64,000 bases of DNA from Planctomycetota bacterium. GTDB lineage: Bacteria > Planctomycetota > Phycisphaerae > Phycisphaerales > UBA1924. Within the stretch, counting starts at the first letter, position 1. Each line of letters begins with the position of its first letter. A model generated the notes under the pieces. The model was not told where the DNA came from, ran no database searches, and saw only the letters and a program-made list of their open reading frames with translations. The position numbers were made by a program, and so were the translations under genes. Below, one piece after another: positions 16,922 through 24,715 of this stretch. The stretch covers positions 1 through 64,000 of the forward strand of contig JAJRPN010000016.1 of the NCBI GenBank assembly GCA_024280755.1. Reading direction: 5' to 3'.

Positions 16922-18105
16922 TCTATATCCTCTTTGAACTCTTGCAGAACCGGATCAAGATCGAGCTGTTGTACAAGCTCTTTTCGATCTTTGATCAGGT
17001 GCAGTTTCGGGCATTGCTCGCGGCCGGTTTGTCATTTGCGATTGTTGTGCTGATGGGTAAGCGGGTGATTCGGTTTTTAATTGCGATGAAGATTGGCGAT
17101 GGCGGCGAGACCGATTCGGAACTCCTGCGCGAGCACGCTGCAACCAAGGCCAATGTGCCCACGATGGGCGGCGTGTTGATTGTTGGATCGATTTTTATCT
17201 CCACATTTTTACTCGCAGATATCCGCATCAATCGTGTGTACCTCGGGCTCTTCACACTCATCTGGCTCGCGTGTGTCGGCGGGGCTGACGATTGGCTCAA
17301 GCTCACCGCGTCGCGCAGAGGCACCGGGCGACAGGGCTTGTATTCGTGGGAGAAACTCGTTTTTCAACTCGGGATCGGCGCGATCGTAGGCTACTTCGCA
17401 TACCGCTACGGTATGCTCGCCGACGGGGCAGATTCGATGGCCCATGTGCTCAACTTGCCATTCCAAAGGTCGTACGAACCAGGCACAAAGTTCGCTGCCA
17501 GCGGGTTGATCTATCTGAGCATGCCAGTGTTTATTTTTATCTCGACGATGATGGTCGCCGGGTTGTCAAATGCGGTAAACATTACAGATGGCATGGACGG
17601 GCTCGCGTCGGGCACATCGTTGATCATCACCTTTGGCTTGGTGCTGCTCGCGCTCATCGCAGGCAACCAGGGGGCTGCCCAATATTTGTATGTCCCATTC
17701 ATTCCTTTCGCTGATGAACTCGCCGTAATGGCCGGCGCGATGGCGGGGGCGTGCTTGGGGTTTTTATGGTGGAACTGCAAACCAGCGCAAGTGTTTATGG
17801 GCGATACCGGCTCGCTCGCGATCGGCGGGTTGATTGGGTATATCGCGGTGATGATCCGTCAAGAGTTTGTCGTCTTGCTCATGTGCGGCGTGTTTCTTTT
17901 CGAAATCGGATCGGTCATCTTGCAAGTTGGATGGTTCAAATATACACGCATCAAGACCGGAACCGGTCGGCGAATTTTCCGCATCGCACCGTATCACCAT
18001 CATCTCCATCAGGGCGGCTGGGCAGAGAATCAGGTGGTCAATCGGTTATGGATTGTTGGAATCTTATTGATGGTTTTGGCCATGGCATCGCTCAAGATTC
18101 GATAA
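16918..18105 (+). CDS. mraY: phospho-N-acetylmuramoyl-pentapeptide-transferase
   Basis: MraY transfers phospho-MurNAc-pentapeptide to undecaprenyl phosphate, forming lipid I at the inner membrane. The 395-residue protein has about ten hydrophobic segments and the family motifs A-D-D-W-L-K (catalytic Asp pair), N-A-V-N-I-T-D-G-M-D-G-L-A, F-M-G-D-T-G-S-L-A-I-G-G and P-Y-H-H-H-L-H. The first ~35 residues are a slightly extended N-terminal part before the first membrane helix. It is the last gene of the unit: murD, ftsW and murG, which often follow, are absent here. Its last 14 bases overlap the convergent gene at 18092. Confidence 0.96.
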   Translation: MIYILFELLQNRIKIELLYKLFSIFDQVQFRALLAAGLSFAIVVLMGKRVIRFLIAMKIGDGGETDSELLREHAATKANVPTMGGVLIVGSIFISTFLLADIRINRVYLGLFTLIWLACVGGADDWLKLTASRRGTGRQGLYSWEKLVFQLGIGAIVGYFAYRYGMLADGADSMAHVLNLPFQRSYEPGTKFAASGLIYLSMPVFIFISTMMVAGLSNAVNITDGMDGLASGTSLIITFGLVLLALIAGNQGAAQYLYVPFIPFADELAVMAGAMAGACLGFLWWNCKPAQVFMGDTGSLAIGGLIGYIAVMIRQEFVVLLMCGVFLFEIGSVILQVGWFKYTRIKTGTGRRIFRIAPYHHHLHQGGWAENQVVNRLWIVGILLMVLAMASLKIR

Positions 18106-19312
18106 GCACGCGCGGGTATTTGATAATAACGCGGTCTTGAATCGGGCCATGCGATCCGGGATCAATACGGAGTTCTATTTTTTCGGTGCCCTTTGGGAGC
18201 TCGGAGTTCATTGTCTGGGATGGATGATCGGCGTTGAGTTGTACGCGCAAAAGTTCAGTGCGTAGTCCAGTATATGAAATCGCAAAGACCTCAGCGATAC
18301 AGTCTGTCCATGTCGAGATCGCGGCATCAAGTTCGCAGGCGAATCGGGTTGAGCCTTGAGGCAGTGGGTATACAGCACGAACCGGCGCATGAAGATCAAT
18401 GCTCGAAAGCACTGGGTTGGCAGCGTTTTGAATCACGGTTGGGGTGGGTGTCCAAGATCGGTCGCCGGTGGGTTCAATCAGTTCGGGCGTAATAGAAGCG
18501 AGTGAGACTACACGCTTCGATGGGTGCAAAATCGTAATGCCAATCGCCGAATCAGGATCGAGCAGCCAGATGTCTCGGTCATCTTGAGCGAGTCCAATAG
18601 ATTGCGAATCAAGCCGAACAGTAAGCGGATACTGAAAATCAAAGTCGAATGTAGAGACACGAAGATGCAAGTTGTCATTGGTCGAGATATACATCCCCTC
18701 AACACGCTCGGGGATATTGGCAAGCGAGATCAATTCGATCTGATCAAGATCCAGGTGGATCGTGTTGCGATCGGTTACGATTGTTGTTGCTGGTCCGATC
18801 GCTTCGATGAAGCCTGTGATCGTATCGCCTGTAGATGTCGTGATGCTATCTGCGTCAGCGATCCCCACAGCCGCTTTTTTTGGCGGCGAGTTTGAAACAA
18901 TATAGACCTGCTCAAGAGGGATCGACGCAGCGCCTCTTTGTATTGAGCCGGTCAAAATCGTATAGCTCATGTGGTCCGGGTCACTAGAGATGTTGAGCGA
19001 GCCGGTGATCACTTGACCATCAACAAAGGTGATGAATCGTTTGTCGGTGGAATCGATACCAAGAGTGAGATCAGTGTTTTGATTTGAAGCCGTATTCGCA
19101 GGAGAGGCGAAGAAGAGATCGCCGGTTGACCAGTTGTGACGAATACCAAACCGATCAACAGTGACAACTTGTTGCTCATCTGCTCGAACAATGATTGTTT
19201 CATGAAGCTCAAGATTGCTTGTGCAGAGCATCCATGACGAAGAGGTGTCTTGCGCGATAGCAGCAGAAGGCACGAGCAATGAACATAAAATGGAAAATTG
19301 GAGATGTTTCAT
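18092..19312 (-). CDS. secreted protein with C-terminal NPCBM-like domain
   Basis: The protein has 406 residues with a signal peptide (residues 1-20, cut near A-A-I-A-Q). The mature part is mostly beta, with alternating short strands. The C-terminal ~90 residues (F-A-C-E-L-D-A-A-I... L-P-K-G-T-E-K-I-E-L-R-I-D-P... I-Q-D-R-V-I) resemble the NPCBM/NEW2-type carbohydrate-binding beta sandwich; this is pattern recognition, not a search result. It is the last gene of the minus-strand envelope operon, 19 bases after the cyclase-fold gene, and converges with mraY. A role at the cell surface is inferred from signal and context. Confidence 0.7.
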   Translation of the reverse strand: MKHLQFSILCSLLVPSAAIAQDTSSSWMLCTSNLELHETIIVRADEQQVVTVDRFGIRHNWSTGDLFFASPANTASNQNTDLTLGIDSTDKRFITFVDGQVITGSLNISSDPDHMSYTILTGSIQRGAASIPLEQVYIVSNSPPKKAAVGIADADSITTSTGDTITGFIEAIGPATTIVTDRNTIHLDLDQIELISLANIPERVEGMYISTNDNLHLRVSTFDFDFQYPLTVRLDSQSIGLAQDDRDIWLLDPDSAIGITILHPSKRVVSLASITPELIEPTGDRSWTPTPTVIQNAANPVLSSIDLHAPVRAVYPLPQGSTRFACELDAAISTWTDCIAEVFAISYTGLRTELLRVQLNADHPSQTMNSELPKGTEKIELRIDPGSHGPIQDRVIIKYPRVLIES

Positions 19313-19331
19313 ATAAGGCTTAGAATAGAGT

Positions 19332-20396
19332 CTATTTCTGAAAAATGGGTAAGTACCGTTTGGGCATTTGGAGAATGATCAGAGCCATCGCGGTGCCGTA
19401 GGGTTTGCCGACGGATCGATCATCCCACGAACCTTCATCGTTCTGCATATCGATGAGTTGCTCGCGAATCGCAGGCCACCACAACGCCCAGTGTTCATCG
19501 CCCGCCATGTACATCGCTTGCACGGCATAATACTGCCCATAAAAATAATGCGATCGAGTGGTCGTCCCTTTCCCAGGAAGAGCATGCGTTTCGAGATAGC
19601 TGAGTCCTTGCTCGATGGCGTCGTCTTCATAGATCCCCGCATAATACAACGATGCAATTCCGGCTGCGGTTCTTGGCCATGCGCTATTGCCCGAGCCGAC
19701 TTGGTATTTGAATCCGCCGTCCGTGTTTTGGCATAAGCGGACATATTCGACCGCGCGATCGATGACCTCGCTCGATACCTCGATCCCCGCGTTGCGTGCG
19801 CTCCGCAATGCCATGATCTGGCAGATTGTCGCCGAGACATCCGCATCATAGGGCACCGGGTTGTATCGCCAACCACCTTCTTCGTTTTGGGTTTGTTCGA
19901 TCATCCGCACGGCTTTGACCAGCGTTTCATGGATGCGCGTGGTGCGTGCATTATCCCCGCCCGGCGTCATGCCATAGACTTCACCGAGAAAGAGCGCTGC
20001 GAACCCGTGCCCATACATCGGGCCATTGTTTGCTTGCGAGGTAATCAATCCATTCTCGGCCGTTGAGTTGAGAATAAACTCTACACCTCGATCAATTGTG
20101 TCGCCGTACGGCCCGCGACCAGGGATATGCCCGTCGGACATCAACGCCAGGCATGCCAATGCGGTGATGGCAACATTTTTTCCAAAGCGTCCCGATTCCC
20201 AAGAGCCATCGTCGAGTTGTGTGGTGACAAGATAGTGAATCCCGCTGGAGACCGCGTCATCCAAGGCGGGCGTGAGTTCGTTGGCCAATGCGTTGTTCTG
20301 TGCGCTCGCATCAATAGTTGTTTCTGGCTGGGCATGAGAAAGCTGGGCACTAGCGAGAACGATCGAAGCAATGATAACGGCATGCTTGAGCATCAT
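19332..20396 (-). CDS. exported terpene-cyclase-fold (prenyltransferase/squalene oxidase repeat) protein
   Basis: This 354-residue protein has a signal peptide (about 1-22, S-H-A-Q). Repeated alpha-hairpins with D-G-S-W-E, E-G-G-W-R-Y, D-G-G-F-K-Y and E-G-S-W-D motifs are the QW-like repeats of the alpha/alpha toroid. The D-x-D-D acid motif of true squalene cyclases is not evident, and the protein is exported, so it is more likely a binding or structural protein than a terpene cyclase. Its ATG overlaps the TGA of the upstream gene, so it is translationally coupled. Similar toroid proteins recur beside MoxR/DUF58/vWA clusters in planctomycetes, which supports a shared envelope function. A related gene is at 35420-36601. 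Confidence 0.8.
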   Translation of the reverse strand: MMLKHAVIIASIVLASAQLSHAQPETTIDASAQNNALANELTPALDDAVSSGIHYLVTTQLDDGSWESGRFGKNVAITALACLALMSDGHIPGRGPYGDTIDRGVEFILNSTAENGLITSQANNGPMYGHGFAALFLGEVYGMTPGGDNARTTRIHETLVKAVRMIEQTQNEEGGWRYNPVPYDADVSATICQIMALRSARNAGIEVSSEVIDRAVEYVRLCQNTDGGFKYQVGSGNSAWPRTAAGIASLYYAGIYEDDAIEQGLSYLETHALPGKGTTTRSHYFYGQYYAVQAMYMAGDEHWALWWPAIREQLIDMQNDEGSWDDRSVGKPYGTAMALIILQMPKRYLPIFQK

Positions 20397-21049
20397 TCAT
20401 CCTCCGCCAACGATTTGTAATACTGCTCGGTGATCGCTCGATACAACTCAGAATATTGATCCGCAATCCCCTGCGAGAGCGCATCTCGGATTCGTTCAGG
20501 CAGCGATCCCCAGCGGACCCCGTCTGGCGCGATCTCGTCGCCGGGCTGTGCATCCGAACTGCCCCCAGGCATAGATGAATCACCGGGTTGATTCGATGGA
20601 TCAGAACCTTCGCCGGGTTGCTGGCTTTGTTGTTGCTGGTCGGGCTGTTGCTGGTTCGAGCTTGATTGCGATTGCGAGGATGACGAGCCGCCGCCACCCG
20701 CGTTATCGTTGCTTGCTGCTTCGATCACCTGATCGAGCATGGTCAAGATGTCTTCTTGAAGGCGTTGGGTAGGAAGCGAAAGGTCATTGTGTTCGCTGAT
20801 GCGCAGCGAGACCTGGTCCATCATATTGACCGCACGCGTGAAGGCTTTTTCGGCTTGCTTTGGATCAAGCACCTGATCGAGTGCCGCATCATTCGCATCG
20901 ATAACCACCTGCTCCTTGGCATGCCCATCGCTATCGAGCCCGAGTAGCTCGTCGAGCGTTGGCAATGGATCGCCCGGCTCAAAGGCGATACAGGCTGAAC
21001 AAGCCATTGCGGAACACATCATCAAAATTGACCATCGATTCATATTCAT
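20393..21049 (-). CDS. exported protein with Gln/Ser-rich linker
   Basis: This 218-residue protein has an N-terminal hydrophobic segment with cysteines (M-A-C-S-A-C), possibly a lipobox or signal peptide. A central helical part is followed by a low-complexity linker of Gln, Ser, Pro and Gly (about 115-170) and a short C-terminal helical domain (L-P-E-R-I-R-D-A-L-S-Q-G-I-A-D-Q-Y-S-E-L-Y-R). That tail, with its R-x-x-L-x-x-G-I-x-x-x-Y pattern, is like the ends of small proteins seen next to DUF4175-type genes in planctomycete MoxR clusters. It overlaps both neighbours by ATGA, so it is part of the operon. No enzymatic motif is seen. Confidence 0.7.
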   Translation of the reverse strand: MNMNRWSILMMCSAMACSACIAFEPGDPLPTLDELLGLDSDGHAKEQVVIDANDAALDQVLDPKQAEKAFTRAVNMMDQVSLRISEHNDLSLPTQRLQEDILTMLDQVIEAASNDNAGGGGSSSSQSQSSSNQQQPDQQQQSQQPGEGSDPSNQPGDSSMPGGSSDAQPGDEIAPDGVRWGSLPERIRDALSQGIADQYSELYRAITEQYYKSLAEDE

Positions 21050-23235
21050 GGTTCAATCAATCCTTTCTCTGGTTCTATCGGCTCACTCGATGGTTCTTGG
21101 GGAGTAGGGCGATTGTTGTTGCTCAGTTCTTCAATCAACTTTCGGCCATGCTCAAAGAGCTGACGCTGGAGATCCGCGAGGGATTCAATATCGGTTTCGT
21201 TTGCAAGCTCTGGGTTCTCCGAATACTCCCGTGTTTGCATCGCAGCAAGCTGCTGCATTGACCGGAGCAACTTAAGTTGTGCGACCGGCGGAATCACCGG
21301 CTCGTCGCCGCCAGTTCCAGAGCCGCTCGACGAGCCGCTCTGCGAACTATCATCAAAGTCGTCAGAATCTTGGGCGGGCGATTCATCAGAAAGCACCTCG
21401 ACAAGTGTTGACAAAATCACGATCGAAGAAGTATGCAAGTTGATTACACGCTGTTCAATTTCTCGCCCACCAAGCCCGTCAACAATACGGGTCATCGACC
21501 GATCGAGCTGCGTATGTGCCAGCGTGAATACGGGCGCGTCGCCAAGCTCTTGGGTTTGTTCAAGCAGCTCGCTCATCTGTCTTTGTAGATCGCTCTGAGC
21601 AAGGCCAATCGCCCGGGCGTTCGCCCGCTGTCGACGATTGAGCGGCTCGCCAACCATTAGCTTGGTTTCGTCTCGCAAAGCCGTTTGTATTTCGAGGGCC
21701 TCGCGATATGAATCACGAAGCTCTGTTCGCAGCTGGCGTGCCTGACGATCGGCAGCCTGGTCATCAAGCCGCTTCGCTTCTTCGAGTGCGCTGTTGAGAT
21801 TCAACAAACTCGATCGTTCATGACGATCAGCTTTGTCTATAGATGATGGCGATTGACGCAGCGCATTGATGGCGTTGGTCTGGGCATTGGCAGCTTGCGT
21901 GATCAGATCCGCAATCGAACGCGTTTCGGGGAATGCCCCAAGGGCATCATCGCGCACCGCGAGCGTGTTGCCAACAAGCACAATCATGCCAGCATCCGCG
22001 CCTGCCTCGTTGATATGTTTAATCTGCGTTTCTTGCAATTTGATCAAGGCCTCGATAGATTCGATGATCGTCGCAAGCTCTCGCCGAAGTGCGTTGTCAC
22101 GGTTTTTGATCATGTGCTCAAGCTCTTCGAGCATCTCATCGAGATCTTCAAGAACCTCGGTTTGCGATTGTGCCGCAGCCGATGTTTGGTTCGATTCGAT
22201 TTGCTCGCTCGCTTCTTTGAGCCGTTGCTCGATCTGCGCACTGCGTCCTTGCCGAGCAGCTTTACGCAAAGCCTCAGCCTGGGTTGGGTCATGCTCTTCG
22301 AGCTGCTCTGCATGCTCGTCGAGTGTCGACATCGCATCATGAGCATCTTCTGCAGAAGCGGTTTGGCGTTCCATAATGCGATCAAGGGCAGACTGTTGCG
22401 CAGCGGTCAGTTGGTCAAGACTCTTGCCCGCGGTTTGGGCCGTAAGCTTTGCGGTATCATCACGAATCGCTTCAAGCTCATCTCGAAGCTGCTGGATAGA
22501 TCGCAATGCGAGCCAAGAATCTTGTCCTCGATCGAGCATGGCGACGAACTCGCCAATCCGATCACGAACCAGCCGTTGATTCTCCGAGGCTCGTTCGTTC
22601 TGCCCGCGATCAAGCTGATCGCTCGCGTTCTCGCCCGCCGCGATCGCTTCATCAAGAATCGATTCCGCATCTTCTAAGAGCGATTCGAGCGGGGCATCAT
22701 CGAGCCTATTGCGTGTGCGGAGTGTGTCGAGTTGCTCAATCGTTTGCTTGTTGGCACGAAGCCGATGCGTGAGCGACCGTTGGTCTTTTCCAGTCCCTGA
22801 TGCACCATCGCGGAGTTGCTCTTGAAGCAACGCCTGCTGCTGATCAAGCTGGCGCATCGCATGATGGATCGGCCCGAGCCCGTTGCGGATCTGCTCGATC
22901 AACTCAAGATCTTCAACAACCCGAAGCACACGAATAGATGATTCACTCATCCCGATCGCATCTGCGATATTGCTATCGCTGCTTTGAAGATCCCACGCTG
23001 TACTCGTGATCCAGATCTGATCGCCCGGCGTTGGCGACAGGGGGCCTAAGTCGAGCGAATAAGTGAGTTGCTCGCGGAGGCTCGCAGCGAATTCTGTACG
23101 AACCAAAACAACACCATCATCTATAGGCTCATGCGGAGCCCCAGAAGACTCGGCAGGAACCTTGGCAATGTTCGCGCGGAGTAATCCGGCCTTGAGCCCA
23201 AAATCGTCGCTCAACTCCGAAGCGAGATCAATCAA
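21046..23235 (-). CDS. DUF4175-like envelope protein, C-terminal part (after in-frame TGA)
   Basis: This 729-residue frame begins in the middle of a fold (D-L-A-S-E-L-S-D-D-F-G-L-K, typical of the interior of DUF4175-type proteins). It is in the same frame as the upstream gene, separated by one TGA (23317-23319) and 27 sense codons; a TTG at 23235 is the only near start. After a beta domain, most of the protein is predicted coiled coil (Q-Q-Q-A-L-L-Q-E-Q-L, many E/Q/R/L heptads, about 120-650). It ends in a Ser/Gly-rich stretch and an acidic Pro-rich tail. Whether it is translated separately, by readthrough, or not at all cannot be told. Confidence 0.65.
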   Translation of the reverse strand: MIDLASELSDDFGLKAGLLRANIAKVPAESSGAPHEPIDDGVVLVRTEFAASLREQLTYSLDLGPLSPTPGDQIWITSTAWDLQSSDSNIADAIGMSESSIRVLRVVEDLELIEQIRNGLGPIHHAMRQLDQQQALLQEQLRDGASGTGKDQRSLTHRLRANKQTIEQLDTLRTRNRLDDAPLESLLEDAESILDEAIAAGENASDQLDRGQNERASENQRLVRDRIGEFVAMLDRGQDSWLALRSIQQLRDELEAIRDDTAKLTAQTAGKSLDQLTAAQQSALDRIMERQTASAEDAHDAMSTLDEHAEQLEEHDPTQAEALRKAARQGRSAQIEQRLKEASEQIESNQTSAAAQSQTEVLEDLDEMLEELEHMIKNRDNALRRELATIIESIEALIKLQETQIKHINEAGADAGMIVLVGNTLAVRDDALGAFPETRSIADLITQAANAQTNAINALRQSPSSIDKADRHERSSLLNLNSALEEAKRLDDQAADRQARQLRTELRDSYREALEIQTALRDETKLMVGEPLNRRQRANARAIGLAQSDLQRQMSELLEQTQELGDAPVFTLAHTQLDRSMTRIVDGLGGREIEQRVINLHTSSIVILSTLVEVLSDESPAQDSDDFDDSSQSGSSSGSGTGGDEPVIPPVAQLKLLRSMQQLAAMQTREYSENPELANETDIESLADLQRQLFEHGRKLIEELSNNNRPTPQEPSSEPIEPEKGLIEP

Positions 23236-23316
23236 GGCATGGCTTGAAACAGTTTCATCTCGAACAGGTTCGGTGATCGTTGCGCTCGGTCCAAGATCGT
23301 CTAAAACACCAAGCGA

Positions 23317-24669
23317 TCAAGCGATCGGCTTGCGGACAGGAATCCCAGATGTATCAACAACACCCGGCTCGATGCGAACCGAGTCGTGAGCAATCAGCTC
23401 AAGCCGAATCGTGTTTGGAGTCGGCTGATCAAAGCTTACGATTGTATTGGTGCTTGTGAGTGAAGAAATCCAATCTGGAGTCGTATGCTCGGGCAACTTG
23501 ATAGGCTTAGAAAAATGCCAAATGATCTCGACTCGTGACTCTGCCAAAATGGGAGAGACCACCGCGTCGTATGCACTGATCGTGCTTAGGCCGGCCTGCA
23601 CAAGATCCGAAGCGATGATCTGTTGGGCATATGAAGGAACAGAAACTTCGAGTGTTGTCTCCAGAAGCTTGGGCGGGCGAACAAGCAAAATCTGTTGTGT
23701 CGACGATTCATCATCGCGTGTTTCGATCTTGTATTCAAGCACAAACGAATCGCTATCGATCGTAGATGCCACACTCTGCGCGTCGATCAGTTGCTCATAG
23801 ATCGGTGGCTCAGACTCGTCATGCGCGTGCTGGGCAATCAGGAGTGTTTGCGTCCAATCATTGATCGCCCGGCCCGGTCGGCCATTTTCAGATACAAAAA
23901 GTCGCCATGAAACAGTGGCGCGTGCGTTTGATTCTTTGTGCTGAGTTGTTCCAATGTGCGATCGGATCGGCACGGCGATATCAATCGGTCGAGTAGTCGT
24001 CTCCGTCACATCCACAATCGCAAACCGCATTGGCCAACGCGTATCTGACCAAGGTGCCAAAGCGCGAGTCGCACCAATCGAGACCAACTCCGGCGATTGA
24101 AAACGCATCGCGCCACCACCAAGAATAATCAAGCCGCAGAGCAGCGCTGCATGTGTGATATCGCGAAGATTGATGATCGACGGATAGGCACGCGGTGCGT
24201 TGGCAACATCCAACCGATCAGATAATCGAGATCGAACAGCGTTCAATGCAGCCGTGGCGAGTTCTGTCGTGATTGGATCAGTGTTCTGGTCGTTCACCTG
24301 CCGATCGAGATCCGCAGCACTCGCAACAAGCCCTCGCAACGATGGGTCTTGGTGTTCAATCTTCAACGCAACATCTGTCTCGGTGACCACAACAGACAAT
24401 GCCGGTTTGATGATCCGCACCCAGCACCAGCCGGCGATATACACCATTGCCCCGAGCGTGATGAGCCGCACGCCCATTGGAAGCCGTAAAAAATAATCGA
24501 TGAATATAAGCCCAATCAACACCAGCGACAGAATCGAAAAGCTTGCAAGTACGCTCCGAAGAACAAGTATCAACCGAACCCGTGAGCGAACAACCCGCAG
24601 GTGCGCAACCAAACTCGCTACATCTTCGCAGCGTTGTTGCGTGTTAAGTTTGAGCGATTGGTCATTCAT
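23317..24669 (-). CDS. DUF4175-like membrane protein, N-terminal part (ends at in-frame TGA)
   Basis: This 450-residue protein has a cytoplasmic start, two membrane helices (about 35-58 and 65-88), a third hydrophobic segment near 175-190 (A-L-L-C-G-L-I-I-L-G-G-G-A) and then a large beta-rich periplasmic region. It stops at TGA (23317-23319) at V-R-K-P-I-A, and the downstream frame continues the family pattern immediately (S-L-G-V-L-D-D-L-G-P-S-A-T-I). The TGA lies exactly at the junction of two copies of AAGCGATC (plus-strand 23311-23326). It sits 46 bases after the vWA gene in the operon. The intact protein would be about 1,200 residues. Confidence 0.75.
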   Translation of the reverse strand: MNDQSLKLNTQQRCEDVASLVAHLRVVRSRVRLILVLRSVLASFSILSLVLIGLIFIDYFLRLPMGVRLITLGAMVYIAGWCWVRIIKPALSVVVTETDVALKIEHQDPSLRGLVASAADLDRQVNDQNTDPITTELATAALNAVRSRLSDRLDVANAPRAYPSIINLRDITHAALLCGLIILGGGAMRFQSPELVSIGATRALAPWSDTRWPMRFAIVDVTETTTRPIDIAVPIRSHIGTTQHKESNARATVSWRLFVSENGRPGRAINDWTQTLLIAQHAHDESEPPIYEQLIDAQSVASTIDSDSFVLEYKIETRDDESSTQQILLVRPPKLLETTLEVSVPSYAQQIIASDLVQAGLSTISAYDAVVSPILAESRVEIIWHFSKPIKLPEHTTPDWISSLTSTNTIVSFDQPTPNTIRLELIAHDSVRIEPGVVDTSGIPVRKPIA

Positions 24670-24715
24670 GGAGTGTTCTTGTATATGCGATCATCGATCC
24701 AAAGGATGCGGCTGA

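Noticed and set aside
19332..20396. Annotation as squalene-hopene cyclase
   Set aside because: Signal peptide, short length and absence of the D-x-D-D catalytic motif argue against a terpene cyclase.
23317..23319. TGA as selenocysteine codon
   Set aside because: No SECIS-like hairpin was recognised and the protein family is not a known selenoprotein; nonsense mutation, sequence error or fission is simpler.
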